From positions 3,251 through 9,030 of the forward strand of contig QIAR01000267.1 in assembly GCA_003225595.1 (NCBI GenBank): 5,780 nucleotides of DNA, written 5' to 3'. The position numbers were made by a program, and so were the translations under genes. A model generated the notes under the pieces. That model was not told the origin of the DNA, did not search any database, and saw nothing but the letters and a program-made list of their open reading frames with translations. Source of the DNA: Acidobacteriota bacterium. GTDB taxonomy: Bacteria; Acidobacteriota; Terriglobia; Terriglobales; Acidobacteriaceae. Of this stretch, positions 1-5,530 are shown one piece after another (the first letter of the stretch is position 1; every line of letters starts with the position of its first letter).

Positions 1-951
1 AGGAATTTTGGAAATACCATTCTGAAACTGGGTCCACCCAGCGCTGGCATTTTCCCGCTGGTCGATTGGTTTACTCCATACAACCAGAGCAGCCTGAATG
101 GCGGCGATACGGACCTGGGGTCGGGGGGAGTATTGCTCCTGCCCGATTTGCCCGTCGGCTATGCCCATCAGCATTTGCTCGTGCAAGCTGGCAAGGAAGG
201 CACAATCTATCTGATCGACCGCAGCCAGATGGGGCACTACTGCTCGGGCTGCACTCGAGATAGTCAGATCGTGCAGGAGATTTCGACTGGCCACAGCATA
301 TTCGGGGCGCCCGCTTTCTGGAACAACAAAGTATATTTCTGGGGCAAAGGGGACGTGTTGAAGGCATACTCCTTTAACGCTAACGGCAATGGTTTGCTTT
401 CCAGTTCGCCGATTGCCAAGGCCACGGTTAGCTATCTCTTCCCAGGTGCCACGCCTACGATTTCCGCGAATGGAAACACCAACGGAATTGTCTGGTCTCT
501 AGATACCTCAGGAGCCGAAGCCAATAGTCCTGCTGTTCTCCGCGCCCATAATGCTAGCAATGTCGCAATTGAACTCTATAACAGCAAGCAAGCCGCAAAT
601 GGCAGAGATAATCCGGGCGGCGCGGTGAAGTTCTCTGTTCCGGTGGTGGCGAACGGAAAGGTATATGTTGGGGGCAAAGGGCGACTTACGGTTTACGGCC
701 TGCTAGCCACGGTGGCGACACCTACCTTTAATCCAGCGCCGGGGACATACAGCGGCACACGGACGGTGACGCTATCGGATGCGACTTCCGGTGCCACCAT
801 TCACTGCACAACCAGTGGCACTACGCCAACCAGCGCCTCGCCGGTTTGCACCACGTTGACCGTCAGCGCGACGAAGACTATTAAAGCAATCGGAATGAAA
901 AGCGGGTTTGTGACGAGCGCAGTGGCCGTGGGCACTTACACCATTCAGTGA
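1..951 (+). CDS. Partial exported PQQ-like beta-propeller protein with C-terminal chitobiase/HEX_C-type domain (5' end missing)
   Basis: The frame is open from the first base to TGA at 949-951, giving 316 visible residues; the true start lies upstream. Visible residues 1-235 read like the closing blades of a quinoprotein-type beta-propeller: segments such as DLGSGGVLLLPD, GKEGTIYLIDR, PGATPTISANG, AVLRAHNASN and VANGKVYVGG are of the kind that repeat in this family. Residues 240-316 resemble the chitobiase/beta-hexosaminidase C-terminal domain (CHB_HEX_C type): PAPGTYSG, VTLSDATSGATI, TTSGTTPT, TKTIKAIGMKSG and a terminal GTYTI. That domain is usually an accessory beta-sandwich on exported proteins, so a secreted or cell-surface location is inferred. 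Catalytic activity cannot be judged; many such propellers bind no PQQ. Cysteines occur as a CSGC pair (visible 81-84) and as C269 and C283 in the terminal domain. An internal TTG at 133 is not a plausible start, because the residues before it match the family. The amidohydrolase follows 49 nt downstream on the same strand. Confidence 0.85.
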   Translation, partial: RNFGNTILKLGPPSAGIFPLVDWFTPYNQSSLNGGDTDLGSGGVLLLPDLPVGYAHQHLLVQAGKEGTIYLIDRSQMGHYCSGCTRDSQIVQEISTGHSIFGAPAFWNNKVYFWGKGDVLKAYSFNANGNGLLSSSPIAKATVSYLFPGATPTISANGNTNGIVWSLDTSGAEANSPAVLRAHNASNVAIELYNSKQAANGRDNPGGAVKFSVPVVANGKVYVGGKGRLTVYGLLATVATPTFNPAPGTYSGTRTVTLSDATSGATIHCTTSGTTPTSASPVCTTLTVSATKTIKAIGMKSGFVTSAVAVGTYTIQ

Positions 952-1000
952 GCGGCCAGGTTCAGGCGAGAACGATGTAAACTGAATCGCCGGTCCTGAT

Positions 1001-2452
1001 ATGCCACGACGCACATCTTCTTCACTGGTCGTTACAATGCGGATTGCGCTACTTGCTCTGATTGTTTGCGGCACAACCTTCGCCCAAGCTCGTTATGACT
1101 TGGTGATCCACGGCGGACGCGTCCTCGACCCCGAGACCTCATTCGACGCTGTCCGCGACGTTGGTATTCGCGGCACCCAGATTGCCGCCATCAGCGAGCG
1201 GCCGCTTGTTGGGGCGCGCGTCATTGACGCGTCCGGCCTTGTCGTCGCTCCTGGCTTCATTGATCTCCACCAGCACGACCAGACCGCTGCAGGCTACCGC
1301 TTGAAGGCGATGGACGGTGTGACCACCGCGCTGGAGCTCGAAATTGGCCCGCCCGACGTGCGTAAGTTTCTCGACCAGCGCCGCAACGCCGCGCTCATAA
1401 ATTACGGGACGACCGCCAGCCATCCCTGGGCGCGCGCGGCTATCTTCGGCCGACCCGCCGTCGGCGACGGGGAGATCGTGCCGCCCTCCGGCCCCGCGAC
1501 GAATGACCCCGCCACCCCGGAGCAGGTACAACGTATGCAGCAGCGGCTGCGGGACGAACTCAACGCGGGCGGCCTTGGCGTCGGCATGGGTATTCAATAC
1601 ACGCCGGGGGCGACGCGCCAGGAAATCATCGAGATGTTTCGCGTCGCCGCCGAACGCGGCGTGCCGGTGTTCGTACATAGCCGGGGCGACCGCGTCGAAT
1701 CGGTGGGCGAGGTCATCGCTGCGGCTGCGGTCACCGGTGCGCCGTTGCATATCGCCCATATCAACAGCAGTTGCCTGCGCGAGGCTCCCGAATGTCTGCG
1801 CATGGTTGCCGGCGCACGCGGCCGCGGACTTGATGTGACCACCGAGGCCTATCCCTACATTGCCGGCACGACGCAAATTAACTCGGCGCTCTTCAACCCC
1901 GGCTGGAGAGAAAAGTTCGGCATGGACTATTCTGATCTTATGATTCCGAACACTAGCGAGCGCCTGACCAAGGAACGCTTCGAGCAGCTACACGCATCTC
2001 CACAGCCGCAGCCCATCATCATGTTCAACAACACGCAGGCCATGGTGGACCAGGTGATTGCCAATCCCCTGACCATGATTGCCAGCGACGGCGTCCCCGG
2101 TCATCCCCGGAACACGGGTACCTTCGGCCGCATCTTCGCTCAATACGTGCGCGAACGCCGCTCCCTCGCCCTGATGGACGCCGTACGCAAGATGTCATAC
2201 ATGCCCGCCATTCGCCTGGAACGCAGCACGCCCGAAGCCCGCAAGAAGGGACGCGTGCAAGTCGGCGCCGATGCCGACCTTGTAATCCTCGACCCAGAAA
2301 CCTTCCGCGACCAATCCACCTTCGAGAAGCCTGCTGTGCCCAGCACCGGCGTGCGCTATCTCTTGGTAAACGGAACCTTGGTGATCGATGGTGGCGCCAT
2401 CGTGCCCGGTGTAGCTCCCGGTGGCGCTCTCATCGGCCCTTCGGCACAATGA
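1001..2452 (+). CDS. Exported amidohydrolase, D-aminoacylase / N-acyl-D-glutamate deacylase-like
   Basis: The 483-residue protein is a metal-dependent hydrolase of the amidohydrolase superfamily, probably cleaving an N-acyl-D-amino acid or related amide outside the cytoplasm. Visible marks in order: signal peptide ending FAQA (about residue 30); the beta-sandwich opener YDLVIHGGRVLDPET (32-46); the strand-1 metal motif GFIDLHQHD (H90, H92); DGVTTALELEIG (105-116); VFVHSRGD with H226; LHIAHINSS with H250 and H253; TEAYPY (281-286); and ASDGVPGHPRNTGTF (361-375), whose D363 is the expected catalytic aspartate. The C-terminal GRVQVGADADLVILDPETF (417-435) and VRYLLVNGTLVIDGG (451-465) are typical of the family's closing sandwich. 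Length is normal. No Shine-Dalgarno precedes ATG 1001. ATG 1037 (residue 13) would give a compact signal peptide, MRIALLALIVCGTTFAQA, and is a serious alternative start. The exact substrate cannot be read from sequence; dipeptidase or dihydroorotase-like activities are less likely given the HPRNTGTF motif. Confidence 0.9.
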   Translation: MPRRTSSSLVVTMRIALLALIVCGTTFAQARYDLVIHGGRVLDPETSFDAVRDVGIRGTQIAAISERPLVGARVIDASGLVVAPGFIDLHQHDQTAAGYRLKAMDGVTTALELEIGPPDVRKFLDQRRNAALINYGTTASHPWARAAIFGRPAVGDGEIVPPSGPATNDPATPEQVQRMQQRLRDELNAGGLGVGMGIQYTPGATRQEIIEMFRVAAERGVPVFVHSRGDRVESVGEVIAAAAVTGAPLHIAHINSSCLREAPECLRMVAGARGRGLDVTTEAYPYIAGTTQINSALFNPGWREKFGMDYSDLMIPNTSERLTKERFEQLHASPQPQPIIMFNNTQAMVDQVIANPLTMIASDGVPGHPRNTGTFGRIFAQYVRERRSLALMDAVRKMSYMPAIRLERSTPEARKKGRVQVGADADLVILDPETFRDQSTFEKPAVPSTGVRYLLVNGTLVIDGGAIVPGVAPGGALIGPSAQ

Positions 2453-2541
2453 GTCAAGCCCGCCCCGCTAAAGCAGTGTCAGGATTGCCTTTAGACGTTA
2501 GACGCGTCGATGGATGCCCCATTCGCCTAATCAAGTGGACG

Positions 2542-2585
2542 TAAAGTCGGATAGTGTCCTCTATTAGGACACTACCTAAAGTCGG
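2542..2585 (+). repeat. 9-bp direct repeats TAAAGTCGG flanking the inverted repeat
   Basis: TAAAGTCGG occurs at 2542-2550 and again at 2577-2585, with the 23-bp inverted repeat between them (one extra base on the left, two on the right). The arrangement could be a composite regulatory site. It also resembles a target-site duplication around a tiny palindromic insert, although 26 bp is too short for a known mobile element. Confidence 0.6.
2552..2574. promoter_or_regulatory. Perfect 9-bp inverted repeat, candidate operator or hairpin
   Basis: TAGTGTCCT and its exact reverse complement AGGACACTA are separated by the 5-nt loop CTATT. No T-tract follows on the plus strand, so it is a poor intrinsic terminator for the amidohydrolase, which ends 100 nt upstream. 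The spaced symmetric half-sites resemble a binding site for a dimeric repressor; that role is inference. The repeat itself is certain, its function is not. Confidence 0.5.
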
Positions 2586-2613
2586 CGATTCTGACTCAAA
2601 AACCAGGTCGAAG

Positions 2614-2640
2614 TTGAATGCCGGGCATTGCCCGTAAATT
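2614..2640 (+). promoter_or_regulatory. Weak candidate promoter with a hairpin in its spacer
   Basis: TTGAAT (2614-2619) and TAAATT (2635-2640) resemble -35 and -10 boxes with a short 15-nt spacer. The spacer is almost entirely the dyad CGGGCATTGCCCG (2622-2634). Matches to consensus are partial (4 of 6 in each box) and the spacer is shorter than ideal, so this is a low-confidence call. The position, 80 nt upstream of ATG 2720, would suit the glycosyltransferase gene. Confidence 0.2.
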
Positions 2641-2719
2641 AAGCAAGCTGGGTTCCTGATAGACTCAGGGTTTTGCACCTGTGTGCTGCGAGGCGCCTGT
2701 GTACTGGCAATTGCCGGCA

Positions 2720-4054
2720 ATGAGCGGCTACGTTGTACGCCTGCTCGGGATGGACTTGTCGCGACAATCCGTAGCGCGCGCCTGTTTATCCGCGGTGCTG
2801 GTCATCGGCAGCTTACTCAGTTTTCATTTCCGAAAGCGCCTGCCAAGAGGCGTCCGGTCCGCATGCCTTGCTCTGATCTTTGCGACTGTGGCAGTTTCCG
2901 GCGTATTGAGTTTTCGGATCATGCGTTCGCATGTTCAGAACCCACCTCAGTGGGATTTCCGTGTTTTCTGGATGTATGGAAAAGTGATCTCGCGGCACGG
3001 AAATGTATACCAACCGGCCGAATATCAAGAATTCCAAACAGTCTTCCATCCGGACACTCAGTTCACCCAGGCCGTTCTGCAGGTAGGCGCCACTTACCCG
3101 CCTCACAGCATGCTTCTTTTCTGGCCTCTGGGTTTCGGGGATATTCACACCGCATATCTGTTCTGGTATGCACTCCAGATTGCAACTCTCATCCTCTCCA
3201 TCGAATTGCTACACAGACTGTTTCTCAGCGGCTCCGGGATGTGGGGCGTAGGCTTAGCCGCAATTCTGGTCTTCAGTTTGCGAGGAACTTGGAGCACCAT
3301 CAACTTTGGTCAAACGAACTTTCTCGTACTGCTGTTCCTGCTGCTGTACTGGCGCGACCGGAAAATCCCGCGCGCTGGTGTCTGGCTGGCCCTCGGAATT
3401 TTGGTGAAGTTGTACGTAGTATTTGTACTGCTCTATCCCCTGCTGCGCCGCCAATGGTCCGTGTTGGCATACACGCTCGGCAGCAGCCTGTTGCTTGCAG
3501 TTACTAGCCTGGCTGTGCTCGGACCAACCACATTTGTCAGCTATTTCACGTTAGATCCCGCGAGCCATTTACCCAATTGGGTATACATGGAAAGAATCAA
3601 TCAGTCCCTGCTGGCGCTTATCCTGCGCAGCAGCAACACAGAACTGCGTAGCGTTTCTCCGTTCTCTCAGCCTCTCTTCTTAATACTGGCATCGCTTCTG
3701 ATTTCTGTGACTGGTTGGCTAGTGTATCGTGTGCGGCGTGATTCCGATTGGGGCTTGGCCTCCGTACTAGCCATGGCTCTCTTGCTCTATCCAGGGACTC
3801 TTGCCCATTACACAGTAGCTTTACTCATCCCGCTGTTGCTGATCTGGAAAGATAGAGAGAAGATTCCGTATGGAGCATGGGGAAGCGTCAGCTTGATTGC
3901 TTTCATTTACGGTCTTATCGGATTGTCGCAGGGGAACAGTACGTTCGCGGCAATATTGATCACGTGGTTAGTCGTGGCCAAACTCGGGTTCGACTCAGGG
4001 AGCGCGCGCAAGGTTAATTTCAGCTCGATTCCGAGAATGGAATCTACTGCATAG
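2720..4054 (+). CDS. Polytopic membrane glycosyltransferase, GT87 / DUF2029 type
   Basis: This 444-residue integral membrane protein has roughly 11-12 hydrophobic segments (about residues 22-37, 48-65, 145-164, 174-187, 200-211, 219-242, 247-268, 318-338, 346-359, 364-376, 386-402, 408-424). Motifs typical of GT87 / DUF2029 polyprenyl-phosphate-sugar transferases are visible: WDFRVFW in the first large extracytoplasmic loop (residues 78-84, D79 a candidate catalytic acid); YPPHSMLLFWPL (126-137); GQTNF (197-201); a basic ILVKLYVVFVLLYPLL segment with K230; and NQSLLALILR (294-303). Characterised members use lipid-linked sugars to extend cell-envelope glycans. The acceptor here is unknown. The frame also permits GTG 2681 (13 residues longer) and ATG 2750. 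None has a clear Shine-Dalgarno; ATG 2720 was preferred over the GTG because the extra residues look uncharacteristic. No other glycan gene lies nearby. It converges with the response regulator. Confidence 0.85.
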   Translation: MSGYVVRLLGMDLSRQSVARACLSAVLVIGSLLSFHFRKRLPRGVRSACLALIFATVAVSGVLSFRIMRSHVQNPPQWDFRVFWMYGKVISRHGNVYQPAEYQEFQTVFHPDTQFTQAVLQVGATYPPHSMLLFWPLGFGDIHTAYLFWYALQIATLILSIELLHRLFLSGSGMWGVGLAAILVFSLRGTWSTINFGQTNFLVLLFLLLYWRDRKIPRAGVWLALGILVKLYVVFVLLYPLLRRQWSVLAYTLGSSLLLAVTSLAVLGPTTFVSYFTLDPASHLPNWVYMERINQSLLALILRSSNTELRSVSPFSQPLFLILASLLISVTGWLVYRVRRDSDWGLASVLAMALLLYPGTLAHYTVALLIPLLLIWKDREKIPYGAWGSVSLIAFIYGLIGLSQGNSTFAAILITWLVVAKLGFDSGSARKVNFSSIPRMESTA

Positions 4055-4120
4055 CATGCAGAGGCACTTCTAGCTGCATTCCTGCCGCCTAGTGGTTTAG
4101 GATGCTCTCAACCTTGTGAA
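4055..4120. other. Short convergent intergenic gap with a weak dyad
   Basis: The 66 nt between the two convergent stop codons contain ATGCAG (4056-4061) and its reverse complement CTGCAT (4074-4079), a 6-bp stem with a 12-nt loop. No T-tract follows on either strand, so a bidirectional terminator is only a possibility. Confidence 0.25.
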
Positions 4121-4468
4121 TCAGGCCTCCCAGTGAGGGTCCGACTCCAGCCTCGACTTCTCGAAGTACGCCGCAGCGCCATCGCTCTTCAGCCTCCCTT
4201 CGTTCGATTGAGAAAGGCTGCTCAAAACGATAACTGGAATATGTGCGGTAGTGGGATTTTTTTTGAGCGCCTCCAGTACCTGTGGACCTCCTAACTTGGG
4301 TAACAACATGTCCAACAGGATGAGGTCCGGAAGGCACTCCTGGGCCAAACCTAAGGCTTTCTCACCATCTTCCGCACTGATAACGTTGTAGCCCGCCTTG
4401 GTGAGAACTCGCGCGTTTGCCACTCTCAGCAATTTGCTGTCCTCCACCAAGAGCAGCGTTGCCTTCAC
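4121..4468 (-). CDS. Stand-alone receiver-domain (CheY-like) response regulator
   Basis: The 115-residue protein is a single REC domain, taking a phosphoryl group from a histidine kinase and signalling by protein-protein contact, since no output domain follows. Visible landmarks, counting from the GTG start: TLLLVEDSKLLR with the acidic pair E9-D10; the phospho-acceptor D53 in PDLILLDMLLPKLGG; the switch hydroxyl S83 in IPVIVLSSLS; and the conserved lysine K104 in AYFEKSRL. The usual Lys-Pro after the last strand is Lys-Ser here, which I have the impression is common in a branch of acidobacterial and related regulators. GTG 4468 is chosen because GGGGAG sits 7 nt before it and the REC fold begins at once. 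The frame runs back to an ATG at 4597, but the extra 43 residues have no domain character. No kinase gene is in view, so it is an orphan here. Confidence 0.85.
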   Translation of the reverse strand: MKATLLLVEDSKLLRVANARVLTKAGYNVISAEDGEKALGLAQECLPDLILLDMLLPKLGGPQVLEALKKNPTTAHIPVIVLSSLSQSNEGRLKSDGAAAYFEKSRLESDPHWEA

Positions 4469-4475
4469 CGCGAAA

Positions 4476-4481
4476 CTCCCC
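4476..4481 (-). promoter_or_regulatory. Shine-Dalgarno GGGGAG that fixes the GTG start of the response regulator
   Basis: Read on the minus strand, GGGGAG lies 7 nt before GTG 4468-4466. This supports the short, domain-sized start over the upstream ATG at 4597. Confidence 0.65.
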
Positions 4482-4803
4482 GAACGCTCGCCATGAGCCG
4501 CATCATGTGTGAACTCGTGTGCAGAAATATGCCCTTGGAGCCTACATCGGCAAAGTAGCAGGCGCGCTTTAGCAGGCTGCGGGAAGCTCGATTTCACCTT
4601 GTTTTGGGGAGGGCTCGACTTCAGTCATGCCGTTAAGCCTTCACGGACGGACATGAAGCGGAGACACTGCTCAAAGGCCGGCTTGTAAAAAAAGCCAAGG
4701 ATCGTGGCCGGTCCTGTCGAAATGTTTTCAAAAGCCAATCCATGTTCCTTCGGGTATAAACACCGTCGCCCCAGCGCGGGCTTCCGAGTTGGCGGTCGCC
4801 GGG

Positions 4804-4832
4804 TTGCACTCCTTGTAACGGCTATGTCTTAT
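4804..4832 (+). promoter_or_regulatory. Weak sigma-70-like promoter candidate for the small exported protein
   Basis: TTGCAC (4804-4809) and TCTTAT (4827-4832) are separated by exactly 17 nt, an ideal spacer, but match the consensus boxes only 3 of 6 and 4 of 6. It would leave a leader of roughly 85 nt before ATG 4926. Confidence 0.2.
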
Positions 4833-4912
4833 CCCGTCAATTTGAGCCAATGTGGGATGGACTTTGCGCGTGATTCGAGGTAGATTCCGTGCACACCGGA
4901 AACTTCCATACC

Positions 4913-4918
4913 GGAGGA
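4913..4918 (+). promoter_or_regulatory. Strong ribosome binding site GGAGGA
   Basis: GGAGGA lies 7 nt upstream of ATG 4926 and is the best Shine-Dalgarno in the window, suggesting efficient translation of the small exported protein. CCGG at 4896-4899 could pair with CCGG at 4911-4914, whose last two bases overlap the site, though the 4-bp stem is weak. Confidence 0.8.
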
Positions 4919-4925
4919 GAAAAAC

Positions 4926-5432
4926 ATGAAACATAAGATTCTCTGCGGCTGTGCGGTATTTACTTTTGCCGTTGCGATGACTCCTGCGCAAACGAAAATC
5001 TCCATGTCCGGCAAGTGCGGCAAGCCCGACGTCGAGCAAAGTGTCCCTGCCGGTGACCAGCCGGGCCATAACTTCATGCTCGCGCAAGGAAAATGCGCCA
5101 CGAAGGGAGAAGTCGGTGGCGCGGCGAGCAAAGAGGGTGCGTTTTCCGAGCACAGAGACGTTGCGGGAAACCACAGTAAGGCCTGGGGCGTCTACGTGGA
5201 AACGTTTGACAGCGGCGACAAGATTTTCTACACCTATCAAGCTACTGCGACCATGAAAGATGGCGCATTGCAGACAGGTCAGGATAAGTGGCAGATGACG
5301 GGCGGCACCGGCAAGATGAAAGGCACCAAGGGATCCGGCACCTGCAAGTTCACCGGCACAGCCGATGGCGGCCTGGACTACTCCTGCACCGGTGAATACA
5401 CACTCGCTGAAGCCGCTCCGGCGAAGAAGTAA
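4926..5432 (+). CDS. Small exported four-cysteine protein with a GGTGK motif, function unknown
   Basis: I do not recognise a named function. The 168-residue product starts with a signal peptide: MKHK, a hydrophobic core (ILCGCAVFTFAVAM), and a likely cleavage near TPAQ (about residue 22). The mature part is hydrophilic and rich in Gly, Lys and Thr, with four cysteines (C31, C57, C140, C154) that could form two disulfides in the periplasm. Alternating strand-like stretches (AWGVYVETFDSGDKIFYTYQATATMKD cut by turns, 87-112) lead to DKWQMTGGTGKMKGTKGSGTC (120-140) and GGLDYSCTGEYTL (148-160). A GGTGK-x-KG turn before a closing strand is seen in small beta-barrels such as dirigent/allene-oxide-cyclase-like folds, so a beta-barrel is a reasonable guess, not a call. 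The tail AEAAPAKK looks disordered. The strong Shine-Dalgarno and ATG make the start secure. It is probably monocistronic, since the next gene is convergent. Confidence 0.8.
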   Translation: MKHKILCGCAVFTFAVAMTPAQTKISMSGKCGKPDVEQSVPAGDQPGHNFMLAQGKCATKGEVGGAASKEGAFSEHRDVAGNHSKAWGVYVETFDSGDKIFYTYQATATMKDGALQTGQDKWQMTGGTGKMKGTKGSGTCKFTGTADGGLDYSCTGEYTLAEAAPAKK

Positions 5433-5530
5433 GAGGGGAAAAAGACAAATCACGAAGGGCAGTCCAGCGGTTCCGAGACTTATCCTCACATGAGGGTGTC
5501 GACTCCGAGTAAAACGTACTTGCCGAAAAT
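5433..5530. other. Convergent intergenic gap
   Basis: These 98 nt separate two convergent stop codons. A short dyad CCTCA-CA-TGAGG is present at about 5483-5494, but its loop is too small and it lacks a T-tract, so no terminator is called. Confidence 0.3.

Larger units (their letters stand above)
2453..2719. other. Intergenic region with several short repeats ahead of the glycosyltransferase gene
   Basis: I see no credible gene in this stretch. A reading frame on the minus strand (2454-2720) has no recognisable domain. The region holds a tandem heptamer TTAGACG (2491-2504), a self-complementary GACGCGTC (2501-2508), a perfect 9-bp inverted repeat (2552-2574) between two copies of TAAAGTCGG, and a GC-rich mini-hairpin at 2622-2634. 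This density of dyads suggests a regulatory region for the downstream membrane glycosyltransferase, but no regulator gene lies beside it. Confidence 0.6.
4469..4925. other. 457-nt divergent intergenic region with short repeats
   Basis: No gene is evident on either strand. Frames reading through it are extensions or shadows of neighbours. Contents seen: near-direct repeats GCTCGATTTCA (4586-4596) and GCTCGACTTCA (4613-4623), one mismatch, 27 nt apart; two GGCCGG copies (4676-4681, 4706-4711); two copies of AAAAGCCAA (4690-4698, 4730-4738); a small dyad GGCTT...AAGCC (4680-4696); and a weak promoter-like pair near 4804-4832. It must carry the leader of both divergent genes. I could not fit it to a known riboswitch. 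Confidence 0.5.

Noticed and set aside
1001..1036. Tat (twin-arginine) signal in the amidohydrolase leader
   Set aside because: An Arg pair is present, but the residues after it (TSSS) do not match the x-F-L-K consensus, and a start at 1037 would remove it altogether.
1139..1876. Minus-strand frame of 245 residues inside the amidohydrolase
   Set aside because: It is antisense to a protein with intact family motifs and is composed largely of Arg/Gly/Ala-rich shadow sequence, typical of GC-rich coding DNA.
2454..2720. Minus-strand 88-residue frame covering the intergenic region
   Set aside because: No Shine-Dalgarno or domain is seen, and the region is dominated by inverted and direct repeats; more likely non-coding.
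2683..3507. Plus-strand frame of 274 residues overlapping the glycosyltransferase
   Set aside because: It is a +2 shadow of the membrane protein, with Arg/Ser/Pro-rich composition and no hydrophobic segments or motifs.
4794..4808. Sigma-54 promoter-like GG-N10-GC with TTGCA
   Set aside because: The -12 half matches but the -24 half keeps only GG, and no sigma-54 activator gene is near; chance is likely in GC-rich DNA.
4620..4815. Possible cyclic-di-GMP (GEMM-type) riboswitch, prompted by AAAGCC and GCCGGGTTGC segments
   Set aside because: The two segments lack the other conserved GEMM blocks and the expected spacing, and no consistent two-helix fold could be drawn by eye.
4728..5489. Long minus-strand frame (253 residues) opposite the small exported protein
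   Set aside because: The plus-strand gene has a strong Shine-Dalgarno, signal peptide and coherent protein; the antisense frame has no recognisable domain and runs past both ends of the real gene.
5483..5494. Intrinsic terminator at CCTCACATGAGG
   Set aside because: The stem is 5 bp with only a 2-nt loop and no T-tract follows on either strand.
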